A stretch of 64,000 nt of DNA from Streptomyces hawaiiensis (GCF_004803895.1 NZ_CP021978.1:3906001-3970000), one strand, 5' to 3'. Counted from the stretch's first letter, positions 48,525 through 58,168 are shown. Translations and numbers: made by a program. Notes: generated by a model not told the origin, from the letters alone.

Positions 48525-49433
48525 TCAGCGCACGTCGACGAAGTCACCCGTGGCGTTGACCGCCGGGGTGGTCGTGGTGCCCGCGAAGGAGTAGCGGAAG
48601 TAGCCGTCGGCCGAGGCCTTGACGGTGGTCTTCAGCTGGCCCGTGGAGTTGGACTTGATGGTCTTCACCGTGGTGTAGGTGTTGCTGCTCTTCTTGCGGA
48701 ACTGCAGCTTCACCGACTGGTTCGTGTAGCCGTGGTACTTGTTGTCGTCCCAGTTGGCGCGGGACAGCTTGCCGGTGACCGTGATGGTCTTGCCCTTCTT
48801 CACCGGCTCCGGCGAGGCGTTGACCGTCAGCTTGGAGTACCGCTGGAGCTTGAAGGAGTTCGTCGGGTCCTTCACCGCGACACCGACGTTGTCCAGGTTC
48901 GGGTTCTCCGGGTCCTCGCCGTTGAACGCGACCGCGAACGCGGCGGCCTTCCAGGAGCCGGCGTCCTCGTTCAGCAGCGCGTACGGGTCGATCTCGACGG
49001 TGGCCTTGCAGGTGGCGACGGTCGCGGAGGAGTCCGTGCAGCTCGCGTCGTTGCTGTCGAAGAAGAAGACCGTCTCCTCGAACGAGGCACCGCGGTACAG
49101 CTCGACGGCCGCGAAGAAGTCCGCGGCGTGGATGTTCACTTCCTTGCCGTGGGTCAGCGTGAAGGACACGGGGACCTTGACCACGTTGGTGGTGCCGACG
49201 GCGATGTTCTTGCCGTTGTTGACCTTGACCGAGGAGAAGGTCGCGTTCAGGGCGATCGGCGCGCCGTCCGCGGCGGCGGCGAAGGCCGACCGGCCGGAGT
49301 CGGCGTGGACGACCTCGCTCGCGGCGGCGATGTCCGCGGGAACCTTCGGCTCCGCGGCCTGCGCGGCCGGAACGGCGAGGGCGGAGAGGGCCAGGGCGCC
49401 GGTGACGGCGGCCACGGTGGCTCGGATACGCAT
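48525..49433 (-). CDS. Secreted protein, tandem paralogue 2
   Basis: The 302-residue secreted protein has the same plan as paralogue 1. The signal peptides are nearly identical (RIRATVAAVTGALALSALAV against HIRATVAAVAGALALSALVV). The blocks SSVKVNNGKNIAVGTTNVV, SKLTVNASPEPVKKGKTITV and FAGTTTTPAVNATGD are shared. The region between is more divergent and more acidic (VEIDPYALLNEDAGSW). Cys residues again bracket a short loop. The genes arose by tandem duplication, and each has its own terminator. Function unknown; perhaps cell-surface or matrix. Confidence 0.75.
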   Translation of the reverse strand: MRIRATVAAVTGALALSALAVPAAQAAEPKVPADIAAASEVVHADSGRSAFAAAADGAPIALNATFSSVKVNNGKNIAVGTTNVVKVPVSFTLTHGKEVNIHAADFFAAVELYRGASFEETVFFFDSNDASCTDSSATVATCKATVEIDPYALLNEDAGSWKAAAFAVAFNGEDPENPNLDNVGVAVKDPTNSFKLQRYSKLTVNASPEPVKKGKTITVTGKLSRANWDDNKYHGYTNQSVKLQFRKKSSNTYTTVKTIKSNSTGQLKTTVKASADGYFRYSFAGTTTTPAVNATGDFVDVR

Positions 49434-49618
49434 GCGTTCTCCAGGTGGAGAGGGGCCCCGGTGCTCGTCGTCGGCTCTCGGGGCCCAAGTGATCGTGGAG
49501 TCTGTTGACTCGCTTGATCAGATACCTCAGCGGTGCGCTTGGTTGTACGACAGGTGAAAAATTTGTGCGGGAGTTTTCACCAACAGCCGTACATCTCTAC
49601 CGGATCGGTCGGATCCGC

Positions 49619-52600
49619 TCAGTCGAACCACCGGTCCCGCGCCAGCTCCTGAGTCCGGGACGGGTCCTCCAGCAGTGCCCCCACCTCGAACCGCCGCGGC
49701 CACTGCCCCGCCGCCCAGGCGAGCCCCGCGGCGACGCCCTCCAGGGTGGCAGCGTGCAGGACGCCGTCGGCGGTGAGCCGCCAGTCGATCTCCACGCCGT
49801 CGACGACGAGTTCCTCGTGCTCGACGTAGGAGGCCGGGGCCTGACGGCCCAGCAGCACCCGCACCGGCTCCGGTACGTCGTGCTCGGCGCCCTCGGAGGT
49901 GACCTCCCCGGTGACGGACTCGCTCAGCCGCCGCACCTGGAACAGCTCGGCCAGCGCGGCGGCGCGTGACGGCCGTACGGGAAGCAGCGGGACGCCCTCG
50001 GTGAACGGCAGCAGGTCTGGCGAGTCGCACACCACGGCGTCGGCCGCGTCCACGACCTCCACCCGGCCGTCGGTGACGGCCCGCAGGTCGTCCGGCAGCG
50101 TCACCTGCTCGGGGTCCAGCTCGGCCAGCGACCCGTACAGGGCGTGCAGCTGAGCGCTCGTCACCTCGCGGTCGGGGTCGGCGAGCCGGTCGAGCAGCTC
50201 GGCGGCACCGCCGGGCTCGTCCAGCAGCGCGGCGACGGAGGTGCGCACCCCCAGCGCCCGCAGCACCTGCTCGTCTTCAAAGCCGGTCGCGTCGGCCTCG
50301 TCGTAGAGCCCACGCAGCAGCGGGTCGCCGCCGGCGGCCCGCAGACCGGCGGGGCGGCGGCCGTCGAGCACGGGGTTCCCGCGCAGCCACCAGGCGGTGT
50401 AGGGCCGGACGACCTCGTGTGTCCCGTCCGGCAGCAGGATCCGCACGGGCTGCACGAGGGCGTCCCGCAACGGGGGCTGGGACAAGAGAGCCAGCGCCTG
50501 CGGCCACTTGTCCTCGTCGACCAGGTCCAGGTCCCGTACGGCGACGATCTCGGTGGCGACCGGCGGCACCGGGCTGTCCGGGAAGCGGTCGAGGATGTCC
50601 TCGCTCCACACGTCGACGGCGTCCAGCAGGCCCGCGTCGTCCGGCTCGGCGAAGTCGCCCTCGTGGGGCTCCAGTTCGTCCGGGTCGAGAACGACGTCGG
50701 TGGCGCGGACGACCGCGAAGTTCACCAGGACCCCGCAGGCGGCCAGCGGCTGCTCGCCCCACTTGCCGGCCAGCTCGGCGTCCACGGAGGCGAGTTCGCC
50801 TTCGCGCATGACCTGAGCGAACGGGCCGCCGGGGTAGACGAGTTCGCAGGCGGGGGCCGGTTCGCCGTCCTCGTCGGGCAGGGCGAGCGCGCCGAGCCAG
50901 GGCTCGTCACCGGGCTCGAGACCGGCGTCCCGCACCAACGCGAGCACGGTGTCGGCCAGTTCGTCGGCGTCGAGGACGTCCTCTTCCCAGTTCACGCCCC
51001 CCTCGTCGTCCAGGGACGCGGCGACGGCGGCCCGGACCTGCGGGGTGGTGAGGACGGCCCGGGGTGTCGCGGGCAGGGCGCCGAGCTTCTCCAGGATGGG
51101 GTGGGCGGCGTCCGGGTGGGCGACCTTCAGACCGAGCCGGGCCAGCACCTCGGGGTCGATCCGCCCGGTGTCCGCGCCGGGCAGCAGGACCTGCCGGGGC
51201 CCGATGGTCGTCCTGCCGTCGGCCAGCGGCACGGGGAGCCCCGAGAGGCGGTCCGGGTCGACCCCGGCCAGGCTGTCGTAGAGCCGCCGCCACCAGCCGG
51301 GTTCCTTCTCGAGACCGGCCAGCCGGTCGATCGCGTCGGTCAGCGGGACCCGGGTGACGCCCAGGGTCCGCAGCTCGGCGCGCCGTTCCAGCCCGGCGGG
51401 CAGCAGGGTGGGCAGCACCTCGGCGAGCACCCGCACGGTGTCCACGCCCGCGCCCTCGACGACCTCGGCGTCCCGCGGACGCAGGGATTCCGGCAGGTCG
51501 TCACCCTCGCGCGGGGGGAGGGCGGGCGGCAGGAAGGAGGTACGGGGCAGCCGCTGAAGGATCGCCTGGCGCAGGGCGCCGTCCAGCTCGCCCTTGCCGA
51601 GCGGGCCGGGCACCAGGCCGATGATCCCGGACGTCACCGGCCGCCAGTCGCCGAGGAGTTCGGCGTAGGCGTCTGCCGCGCGCTGGACCAGGAAGTCGGT
51701 CAGCGGGCCGGGGGCGGCGTGCCGGCGGGTGGAGTCCAGCGGGAACGAGGCGATGAGCAGGGCCGGGACTCCGAGCGGCTCGTCGCTCGGGGTGGGGGCG
51801 TGCACGACCGCGCTGGTGCGGGGCCGGACGGGGCTGCCGTCGCTGTCCACGGGCACGGCCCAGGTGACGGACCAGTGAGGCCGCAGCCGCTCCTCGACGG
51901 GCCGGTCCGCGAGGAGGTCGGGGGTGAGGGGGCCGTGGGCGGCGGCGGTGCGCCAGTGGGTGACGCCGTCGGCGGAGTCGTCGACGACGGTGAAGGCACC
52001 GTCGGTGCGGCGGGTGAGGGTCCGCGGGCTCTCCCCGTTGATCTCGACGACCAGCTCTTCGAGTCCGGGGAGGGTGAGCAGCAGGGCGTCGTCGACGGCC
52101 CGCAGGAGCCGCTCGGCGAGATCGGCCGCGGCCGCGTCACGCAGCGGCAGGATGACGGCGGTGTCGTACGGGTCGGGGGCGGTGCCCTCGGCGGCGTACG
52201 GCAGCCGCAGCAGGGGGACGTGCCCGTCCCGCCGCCGGACCTCGTCCCCGAGGCCGGGGCTGTGCCGGGCGGTCTCGGCGGCCAGTGCCCTGGCCTCGGC
52301 GAGCGACCAGCGCACACCGCCGTGGCGGCCGACGACGGCGGGCTCGTCGGTGACGGAGAGCACGGCGGCGAATCCGACACCGAACCGCCCCACCGAGGAC
52401 GTGTCCCGCGTGTCCCTCTTGGCCGACGCCCGCAGCGTGGACAGCGACTCGACCCCGGCGGCGTCCAGCGGGGCGCCGGTGTTGGCGGCGACGAGCACCT
52501 CGTCCCGCAGGGTGAGCCGCAGCCGCCCCGGCACTCCGGCCCGGGCCGCGGCGTCGGCGGCGTTCTGGGCGAGCTCCACGACGAGCCGGTCCCGGTAGCC

Positions 52601-52747
52601 GCCGAGGACCAGGTCCTCCTCGGCGTTGGCGTCCTCACGGAACCGGGCGGGGCTGGTGGCCCAGGCGTCGAGGACACCGCGCCGCAGACGGGCGGTACCG
52701 AACGGATCGGCCCCCTCGGCGGCGGGCCGCACGAACTTGCTGCTCAC
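49619..52747 (-). CDS. Sacsin-like GHKL ATPase
   Basis: From GTG 52747 the protein has 1042 residues. The N-terminal 250 residues form an HSP90-like ATPase: N-box VVELAQNAADAAARAG, G1-like VLVAANTGAPLDAAGV (Asn for the usual Asp) and G2 SSVGRFGVGFAAVLSV. The rest is a long helical and beta region without recognisable domains, very rich in Asp/Glu/Leu, and includes a WWRRLYDSLAGVDPDRL segment. Related sacsin-type proteins are thought to act as chaperone-like factors. The upstream DUF3027 gene is 88 bases away and shares its strand, so both are probably co-expressed. The frame is open further left only because of GC bias. Confidence 0.75.
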   Translation of the reverse strand: MSSKFVRPAAEGADPFGTARLRRGVLDAWATSPARFREDANAEEDLVLGGYRDRLVVELAQNAADAAARAGVPGRLRLTLRDEVLVAANTGAPLDAAGVESLSTLRASAKRDTRDTSSVGRFGVGFAAVLSVTDEPAVVGRHGGVRWSLAEARALAAETARHSPGLGDEVRRRDGHVPLLRLPYAAEGTAPDPYDTAVILPLRDAAAADLAERLLRAVDDALLLTLPGLEELVVEINGESPRTLTRRTDGAFTVVDDSADGVTHWRTAAAHGPLTPDLLADRPVEERLRPHWSVTWAVPVDSDGSPVRPRTSAVVHAPTPSDEPLGVPALLIASFPLDSTRRHAAPGPLTDFLVQRAADAYAELLGDWRPVTSGIIGLVPGPLGKGELDGALRQAILQRLPRTSFLPPALPPREGDDLPESLRPRDAEVVEGAGVDTVRVLAEVLPTLLPAGLERRAELRTLGVTRVPLTDAIDRLAGLEKEPGWWRRLYDSLAGVDPDRLSGLPVPLADGRTTIGPRQVLLPGADTGRIDPEVLARLGLKVAHPDAAHPILEKLGALPATPRAVLTTPQVRAAVAASLDDEGGVNWEEDVLDADELADTVLALVRDAGLEPGDEPWLGALALPDEDGEPAPACELVYPGGPFAQVMREGELASVDAELAGKWGEQPLAACGVLVNFAVVRATDVVLDPDELEPHEGDFAEPDDAGLLDAVDVWSEDILDRFPDSPVPPVATEIVAVRDLDLVDEDKWPQALALLSQPPLRDALVQPVRILLPDGTHEVVRPYTAWWLRGNPVLDGRRPAGLRAAGGDPLLRGLYDEADATGFEDEQVLRALGVRTSVAALLDEPGGAAELLDRLADPDREVTSAQLHALYGSLAELDPEQVTLPDDLRAVTDGRVEVVDAADAVVCDSPDLLPFTEGVPLLPVRPSRAAALAELFQVRRLSESVTGEVTSEGAEHDVPEPVRVLLGRQAPASYVEHEELVVDGVEIDWRLTADGVLHAATLEGVAAGLAWAAGQWPRRFEVGALLEDPSRTQELARDRWFD

Positions 52748-52835
52748 GTTCCGTTCCTTCTCCTCGTGGACGTGAGGATGAAGGTACCGCCTGGGGAGCA
52801 CCCGTCGTGCGCCCGCCCGGCGCGGGCCCCGGCCG

Positions 52836-53762
52836 CTACGAGTGGCCCAGTTCCTCCGTGTCCGCGTCCGCCGTCGCCGATACCGAGCCGGAGTCCGAGG
52901 ACGGGCGCAGGGGGAACGGGTCGACCCGGGTCTCGTCGATGACCGGGGCGGCCGGCTGGGGCGGCCGGGGCATGACCGCGGCCTCGGAGTGGCCGCCGCA
53001 GCCGTAGGCGAGGGAGACCAGGCGGCCGTCGGCCGGGGAGAACTCGTTGGCGCAGGCGCCGAAGGCCTGGCCGAGGGAGCCGCCGATGGGGACGAGGAAG
53101 CCGCAGCTGACGCAGGCCGCGGGGGCCGCCTGGGCCATGGGGGTCTTCGGGCCGAACGCCTCCTCCCAGCGGTCGGCCGCGGTGTGCAGGCCGTAGCGGG
53201 ACAGGACGCGGGCCCGGCGCATGCCCAGTTCCTCGGCGACCGCCGGGATCGAACCGCGCAGGGGGGCGACCGTGAAGCCGGCCGGGGAATCCGCGGTGAG
53301 GTCCGCGTCCTCCGCCTCCACCAGGTCGGCCATCTCGTGCGACACGGGGACATTCGGCGCGGGCTCGTCCTCACCCGAGTAGCCCGGCTCCAGACGCAGG
53401 TCCTCGGCGTCGGTGGGCAGCAGATCGCCCGGGCCCATGTCGCCGGGCCGCAGCCGCTCGCTCCATGGCACCCACTCGGGCGCCAGCACCGCGTCCGGGC
53501 CGGGCAGCAGGGCCGCCTCGTCCACCGTGACGATCTTCGCCCGGGACGCCCGGGCCACCGTCACGGCCCAGCGCCAGCCCCGGTACCCGAGCTCGCGGCA
53601 CGCGAAGTAGTGGGTGACCACGCGGTCGCCCTCGGAGACCAGCCCCACGTGTTCCCCGACGATTCCTGGCGCGGCGGCCTCCTCGGCTGCGGCGCGTGCG
53701 AGGTCGACGGCCTCGGCGCACAGACGGTCAGGGGTGCGGCTTCGCGTTGTCGCTGCGCTCAC
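52836..53762 (-). CDS. DUF3027 protein
   Basis: The 308-residue protein starts at GTG 53762. It has an N-terminal block with VVTHYFACRELGYRGWRWAV and LAPEWVPWSERLRPGDMGPGDLLPT, and a C-terminal zinc-ribbon-like segment: AACVSCGFLVPIGGSLGQAFGACANEFSPADG with spaced Cys residues, ending YGCGGHSEAAV. It is a widely conserved actinobacterial family (mycobacterial neighbour of serC). Function unknown. The Cys pattern suggests a metal site. Confidence 0.85.
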   Translation of the reverse strand: MSAATTRSRTPDRLCAEAVDLARAAAEEAAAPGIVGEHVGLVSEGDRVVTHYFACRELGYRGWRWAVTVARASRAKIVTVDEAALLPGPDAVLAPEWVPWSERLRPGDMGPGDLLPTDAEDLRLEPGYSGEDEPAPNVPVSHEMADLVEAEDADLTADSPAGFTVAPLRGSIPAVAEELGMRRARVLSRYGLHTAADRWEEAFGPKTPMAQAAPAACVSCGFLVPIGGSLGQAFGACANEFSPADGRLVSLAYGCGGHSEAAVMPRPPQPAAPVIDETRVDPFPLRPSSDSGSVSATADADTEELGHS

Positions 53763-54034
53763 AGGTATCGCTTCTCTCCATACGCCGTCTCACGAGTGCG
53801 CCACTCCCAGCGCGGGGGCGGACGGAGCGGACCGGGGGACCGCGTCGACATCCTTCATCCATTTTGCGGGATGGCTGAGATACGCACGCTACCCTTCCGC
53901 CCCACTTCGCGTACACCGACGGTCCTGTTGCGCCGCCCACCGGACCACGAGCGGCCGCCCCGGACAGTCACCCCTCAGGCCCTATACGAGCGGTAATGGC
54001 ACTACCCACGGCCTTATCGGGGCACTATGACGTC

Positions 54035-55468
54035 GTGGCAGCCGCGAAGACACCCCCGGGCGCCACCGGGACCGGTGGGTCGAAAGGGGTCAAGGGAAAC
54101 AGCCGACCGAACGGTCCGGGCCGTCTGGGCGGCTCCCTCCGTGCGGTCGGTCGTGCCCTGCACTTCCCGGTGACCGGCACCGCCCGCGGCATCCGCAAGG
54201 CCACCCACGCGCACGGCGCCGGCGAGTCCGGCCTCGGCAAGCTGATCGAACTGCACGGCGTGAACGGCGCCGGCGACGTCATGATCACCGTGGCCCTGGC
54301 CTCCACGGTCTTCTTCTCCGTGCCCACCGACGAGGCCCGCGGCCGTGTCGCGCTGTACCTCGCCATCACCATGGCGCCCTTCACCCTCCTCGCGCCCGTC
54401 ATCGGCCCCCTCCTCGACCGCATCCCGCACGGCCGCCGTGCCGCGATGGCCGGCGCGATGCTGGCCCGGGCGCTGCTCGCGATCGTCCTGTCCGGCGCGG
54501 TCGTCAGCGGCGGCCTGGAGCTGTACCCGGCCGCGCTGGGCGTCCTCGTCTCCTCGAAGGCGTACGGCGTGGTCAGAAGCGCCGTCGTGCCCCGGCTGCT
54601 GCCCCCGCGCTTCTCTCTCGTGAAGGCCAACTCGCGCGTCACCCTCGGCGGCCTCCTCGCCACCGGCATCGCCGCGCCCATCGGCGCCGGGCTCCAGCAG
54701 ATCGGGCCGCGCTGGCCCCTCTACGGCGCCTTCGTGCTGTTCGTGGCGGGGACGATCCTGTCGTTCACGCTGCCGCCCAAGGTCGACTCCGCCAAGGGCG
54801 AGGACCGCGCCCTGCTGGCGGCGGACGAGGAGCACCTGCACGGGCCGCACCGGCAGCCGGTCAAGCGCCCCGGACTGCGCACGGTCGGCCCGGCCGTCAC
54901 CCACGCCCTGGCCGCCAACGCCGCCATCCGCTGCCTGACCGGGTTCCTGATCTTCTTCCTGGCGTTCCTGCTGCGGGAGCATCCGATCTCCGGCCAGAGC
55001 GCCGCCGTGTCGCTGGGGATAGTGGGGGTCTCGGCGGGCGTGGGCAACGCGCTCGGTACGGCTGTGGGGGCGTGGCTGCGCTCCCGGGCGCCGGAGATCA
55101 TCATCGTGACGGTCGTGGCGGGCGTGGCGGGCGCGGCGATCACGGCCGCGGTGTTCTTCAGCGCCGTCCTGGTGGCCGGTCTGGCCGCGATCGCCGGGTT
55201 CGCCCAGGCCCTGGCCAAGCTGTCCCTGGACGCGCTGATCCAGCGGGACGTGCCCGAACTCGTCCGTACGTCGGCGTTCGCCCGCTCCGAGACGCTGCTG
55301 CAGATGTCCTGGGTGCTGGGCGGGGCGGTGGGTATCGCGATGCCGCTCAACGGCACGGCCGGGCTGGCGGTGGGCGCCGCGATCGTCGGCACCGGGTGGC
55401 TGACGACCGTACGGGGGTTGATCGACTCGGCCCGGCGTGGGGGCACGGGGCGGGCGCGCGTCGCGTAG
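54035..55468 (+). CDS. MFS-type membrane transporter
   Basis: The protein has 477 residues from GTG 54035 and 490 from ATG 53996; neither has a strong ribosome site. An N-terminal polar tail (about 1-60) with SRPNGPGRLGGSLRAVG precedes about twelve membrane helices, with MAPFTLLAPVIGPLLDRIPHGRR and ILSFTLPPKVDSAKGEDRALL in the loops. The family is actinobacterial and lies beside DUF3027 in mycobacteria too (Rv0876c as I recall). Substrate unknown. Confidence 0.82.
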   Translation: MAAAKTPPGATGTGGSKGVKGNSRPNGPGRLGGSLRAVGRALHFPVTGTARGIRKATHAHGAGESGLGKLIELHGVNGAGDVMITVALASTVFFSVPTDEARGRVALYLAITMAPFTLLAPVIGPLLDRIPHGRRAAMAGAMLARALLAIVLSGAVVSGGLELYPAALGVLVSSKAYGVVRSAVVPRLLPPRFSLVKANSRVTLGGLLATGIAAPIGAGLQQIGPRWPLYGAFVLFVAGTILSFTLPPKVDSAKGEDRALLAADEEHLHGPHRQPVKRPGLRTVGPAVTHALAANAAIRCLTGFLIFFLAFLLREHPISGQSAAVSLGIVGVSAGVGNALGTAVGAWLRSRAPEIIIVTVVAGVAGAAITAAVFFSAVLVAGLAAIAGFAQALAKLSLDALIQRDVPELVRTSAFARSETLLQMSWVLGGAVGIAMPLNGTAGLAVGAAIVGTGWLTTVRGLIDSARRGGTGRARVA

Positions 55469-55544
55469 GGCCCTTCTGATGGATCTCCGAGGGAGCCGTA
55501 CCCCGCGTGGGCGGTGCGACCCGCGGGCCCTATAGCCTTCGCCC

Positions 55545-56018
55545 ATGAACACGTTGCAATCCGTTGTGCGACGCCGCCGCGCCGTCGCCGTCGCCGGCGT
55601 CGTATCCGCCGGACTGCTCGTCCTGTCGGCCTGTGACAAGCCGACGCCGATGGCCACGGTCACCGTGGGCAGCGACTCGGTGAACTCCGAGGCCACCTGT
55701 GGCGGCGAGGGCGCTGCCCTGAAGCAGTCCGATCTCGCCGGGTGCCTGAAGGACAAGGGCATCAAGAGCATCTCCGTCGACCCCGACGCCACCGTGCGCT
55801 TCGGTGTCGACCCCGAGATCGCCGACAAGGGCTGGACGATCCTGATGAACGGTCAGCCGCTGACCGACTCCAGCACGAAGACCTACCGCACGATTCCGGG
55901 CAGCGTGTTCTTCAACGCCCAGTACGGCGCGCAGGGCGACTCGACGCTGGTCTCCATCAAGGAGGGCGACAAGGACGCGTCGGGCCTGTGGAACTTCAAG
56001 CTGGAGAAGGACGCCTGA
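55545..56018 (+). CDS. DUF2771-like lipoprotein
   Basis: The 157-residue protein has an Arg-rich n-region (VVRRRRAVAVAGVVSAGLLV) and lipobox LSAC with Cys30 as the lipidated residue. The mature part has two Cys (TCGGEG and LAGCLKD), probably a disulfide, and beta-rich FGVDPEIADKGWTILMNGQ. A membrane-attached protein of unknown role, encoded between the transporter and mqnB. TATAGC at 55531-55536 lies just before the ATG and may be the -10 of a near-leaderless promoter. Confidence 0.75.
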   Translation: MNTLQSVVRRRRAVAVAGVVSAGLLVLSACDKPTPMATVTVGSDSVNSEATCGGEGAALKQSDLAGCLKDKGIKSISVDPDATVRFGVDPEIADKGWTILMNGQPLTDSSTKTYRTIPGSVFFNAQYGAQGDSTLVSIKEGDKDASGLWNFKLEKDA

Positions 56019-56047
56019 TCGCTGCCGCCGGCCTCGGCCAGGTCCTC

Positions 56048-56779
56048 TTGGCCACCGCTGTCCCCGTGGAGAGGGACGCAGTGGCTCGAGCCTTCGGTGT
56101 GCTGTCGTCACAGCCCGATGAAGCGGTGCTCGGCGCTGCCGCCGGCCCTGCCCACCCGTTCCGCCCCGGCGGAACGACCGCCCACGGCTGGGCCGAGGTG
56201 ATCGCCGTCGGTGTGGGGCCAGCGCTTGCCGCTGCCTGCACCGGATCCGTTCTCACCGCCGCCGCCCTGCAAGGCAGCCCCTACGGCCTCGTCGTCTCCG
56301 CCGGGATCGGGGGCGGGTTCCAGCCCGAGGCGCCTGTGGGGTCGCTCGTCGTCGCCGACGAGATCGTCGCGGCCGATCTGGGGGCCGAGACGGAGGACGG
56401 GTTCGTGCCGGTCACCGAGCTCGGGTTCGGGACCGTCGCCCATCAGCCGCCCGCGGATCTCGTCCGGCGGGTCGCCGACGCCACCGGGGCCCGGACCGGG
56501 GCCGTGCTCACCGTGTCGACCGTCACCGGGACGGCCGCCCGGGCCGCCGCGCTGCGGGACCGGCACCCCACGGCCCTCGCCGAGGCCATGGAGGGCTTCG
56601 GCGTCGCCGAGGCAGCCGCCGCGCACGGGGTACCCGTGCTGGAGATCCGGGCGATCTCCAATCCCGTCGGGCCGCGTGACCGCGCCGCCTGGCGCATCCC
56701 GGACGCTCTGGCAGCCTTGACCGAGGGATTCGGGAAGCTCGCGCCCGTACTGGAGAGTTGGAACCGGCATGACTGTTGA
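56048..56779 (+). CDS. mqnB: Futalosine hydrolase
   Basis: The protein has about 243 residues from TTG 56048. Its phosphorylase-like fold has TAVPVERDAVARAFG, VIAVGVGPALAAACTG, GLVVSAGIGGGFQPEAPVGSLVVADEIVAAD (in parts) and AEAMEGFGVAEAAAAHGVPVLEIRAISN, the MTA/SAH-nucleosidase pattern of MqnB. It cuts futalosine to hypoxanthine and dehypoxanthinyl futalosine in menaquinone synthesis. The start is uncertain: CTG 56015 (overlapping the lipoprotein stop) and GTG 56065 are other options. It overlaps mqnD by 11 bases. Confidence 0.88.
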   Translation: MATAVPVERDAVARAFGVLSSQPDEAVLGAAAGPAHPFRPGGTTAHGWAEVIAVGVGPALAAACTGSVLTAAALQGSPYGLVVSAGIGGGFQPEAPVGSLVVADEIVAADLGAETEDGFVPVTELGFGTVAHQPPADLVRRVADATGARTGAVLTVSTVTGTAARAAALRDRHPTALAEAMEGFGVAEAAAAHGVPVLEIRAISNPVGPRDRAAWRIPDALAALTEGFGKLAPVLESWNRHDC

Positions 56780-57617
56780 GCAGCTGCAGATCGCCTACTC
56801 GCCCTGCCCGAACGACACGTTCGTCTTCGACGCCCTCGCCCACGACCGCGTCCCCGGCGCCCCCGCCCTCGACGTGACGTTCGCCGACATCGACATCACC
56901 AACGGCATGGCCGAGCGCGGCGAGTTCGACGTGCTGAAGGTGTCGTACGCCGTGCTGCCCTACGTGCTCGACGAGTACGCGCTGCTGCCCTGCGGGGGCG
57001 CGCTGGGGCGGGGCTGCGGGCCGCTGGTGCTGACGCGGGAGGCCGATGTCGACCTGACGGGTCGCACCGTCGCCGTGCCGAGTGAGAAGTCGACCGCGTA
57101 TCTGCTGTTCCGGCTGTGGGCCGCGGACACCGTGGCCGACGGGGTCGGCGAGATCGTCGTCATGCCGTTCCACGAGATCATGCCGGCCGTGCGGGACGGA
57201 AAGGTCGACGCGGGGCTCGTGATCCACGAGGCGCGCTTCACCTACCGCGACTACGGGCTGCACAAGCTCGCCGACATGGGCGAGCACTGGGAGGACACCA
57301 CCGGGCTGCCGATCCCGCTGGGCGCGATCATCGCCAAGCGGTCGCTGGGCGAGCAGAAGCTGCGGCTGCTCGCCGACTCGATCCGGACGTCCGTGCGCGC
57401 CGCCTGGGACGACCCCGAGGTGTCCCGGCCGTACGTCATGGAGCACGCCCAGGAGATGGACCCGGCCGTCGCCGACCAGCACATCGGGCTGTACGTCAAC
57501 GAGTTCACGGCCGGCCTCGGCGAGGACGGCTACGCGGCCGTGCGCGGGTTGCTGACCCGCGCGGCGGCCGAGGGACTCGTACCGCCCCTCGGCCCGGACG
57601 CGCTGCGCTTTCCCTGA
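56769..57617 (+). CDS. mqnD: 1,4-dihydroxy-6-naphthoate synthase
   Basis: The 282-residue protein has the MqnA/MqnD fold: LQIAYSPCPNDTFVFDALAH, ADIDITNGMAERGEFDVLKVS, PCGGALGRGCGPLVLT and EARFTYRDYGLHKLADMGEHWE with the His near the cyclisation site. It converts cyclic dehypoxanthine futalosine to 1,4-dihydroxy-6-naphthoate, the last known shared step of the futalosine route. It overlaps mqnB, so both are made together. In S. coelicolor these are SCO4327 and SCO4326. Confidence 0.95.
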   Translation: MTVEQLQIAYSPCPNDTFVFDALAHDRVPGAPALDVTFADIDITNGMAERGEFDVLKVSYAVLPYVLDEYALLPCGGALGRGCGPLVLTREADVDLTGRTVAVPSEKSTAYLLFRLWAADTVADGVGEIVVMPFHEIMPAVRDGKVDAGLVIHEARFTYRDYGLHKLADMGEHWEDTTGLPIPLGAIIAKRSLGEQKLRLLADSIRTSVRAAWDDPEVSRPYVMEHAQEMDPAVADQHIGLYVNEFTAGLGEDGYAAVRGLLTRAAAEGLVPPLGPDALRFP

Positions 57618-57620
57618 GGC

Positions 57621-58004
57621 TCAGACGTCCAGCTGGTCGGCGACCGCGCGCAGCAGGCCGGCGATCTTCTTGCCGGCGGTCTTCTCGGGGTAGCGGCCCC
57701 GCTCCAGCATCGGCGTGATGTTCTCCAGGAGGGTCGTCAGATCCTGGACGATGGAGGCCAGCTCGTCCGGCTTCTTGCGGGTCGCTGCGGCGACGGAGGG
57801 GGTCGGGTCCAGGATCGTCAGGGACAGCGCCTGGTCGCCGCGCTGTCCGGCGACGACGCCGAACTCCACGCGCTGACCCGGCTTGAGCGTCTCGACTCCG
57901 GCGGGGAGGACCGAGGAATGGACGAAGACGTCACCGCCGTCGTCGCGGGAGAGAAAGCCGAAGCCCTTCTCACTGTTGAACCACTTGACCTTGCCGGTAG
58001 GCAC
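57621..58004 (-). CDS. Cold-shock-domain protein with C-terminal extension
   Basis: The protein has 127 residues from GTG 58004. The cold shock domain (about 1-66) has GKVKWFNSEKGFGFLSRDDG and DVFVHSSVLPAGVETL, the RNP1 and RNP2 RNA-binding strands. A further 60 residues (TPSVAAATRKKPDELASIVQ onward) form a helical tail found in the actinobacterial long type. It binds single-stranded RNA/DNA. It is convergent with mqnD (4 bases), and its start faces the small membrane protein gene. Confidence 0.9.
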   Translation of the reverse strand: MPTGKVKWFNSEKGFGFLSRDDGGDVFVHSSVLPAGVETLKPGQRVEFGVVAGQRGDQALSLTILDPTPSVAAATRKKPDELASIVQDLTTLLENITPMLERGRYPEKTAGKKIAGLLRAVADQLDV

Positions 58005-58168
58005 GTCTGTCCTCGTCCTCGTACTCGTCGGAAAACTGCTTCTGGAAACGGCTCTTGATAGCACTCGGGCGGGCCGTACGGACCCGCCGGTACCAAGGCT
58101 AATGCTCTTGCAGCCGGTGACAAGACGTCACCCGGTTGTTCCTTCGCGCTGGGAACTACCCTGGTCGG

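Noticed and set aside
50144..52942. A 932-codon plus-strand frame opposite the sacsin-like gene
   Set aside because: Composition is a shadow of the high-GC minus-strand gene (Gly/Arg/Pro/Gln-rich, no domain). The minus-strand frame has the ATPase motifs.
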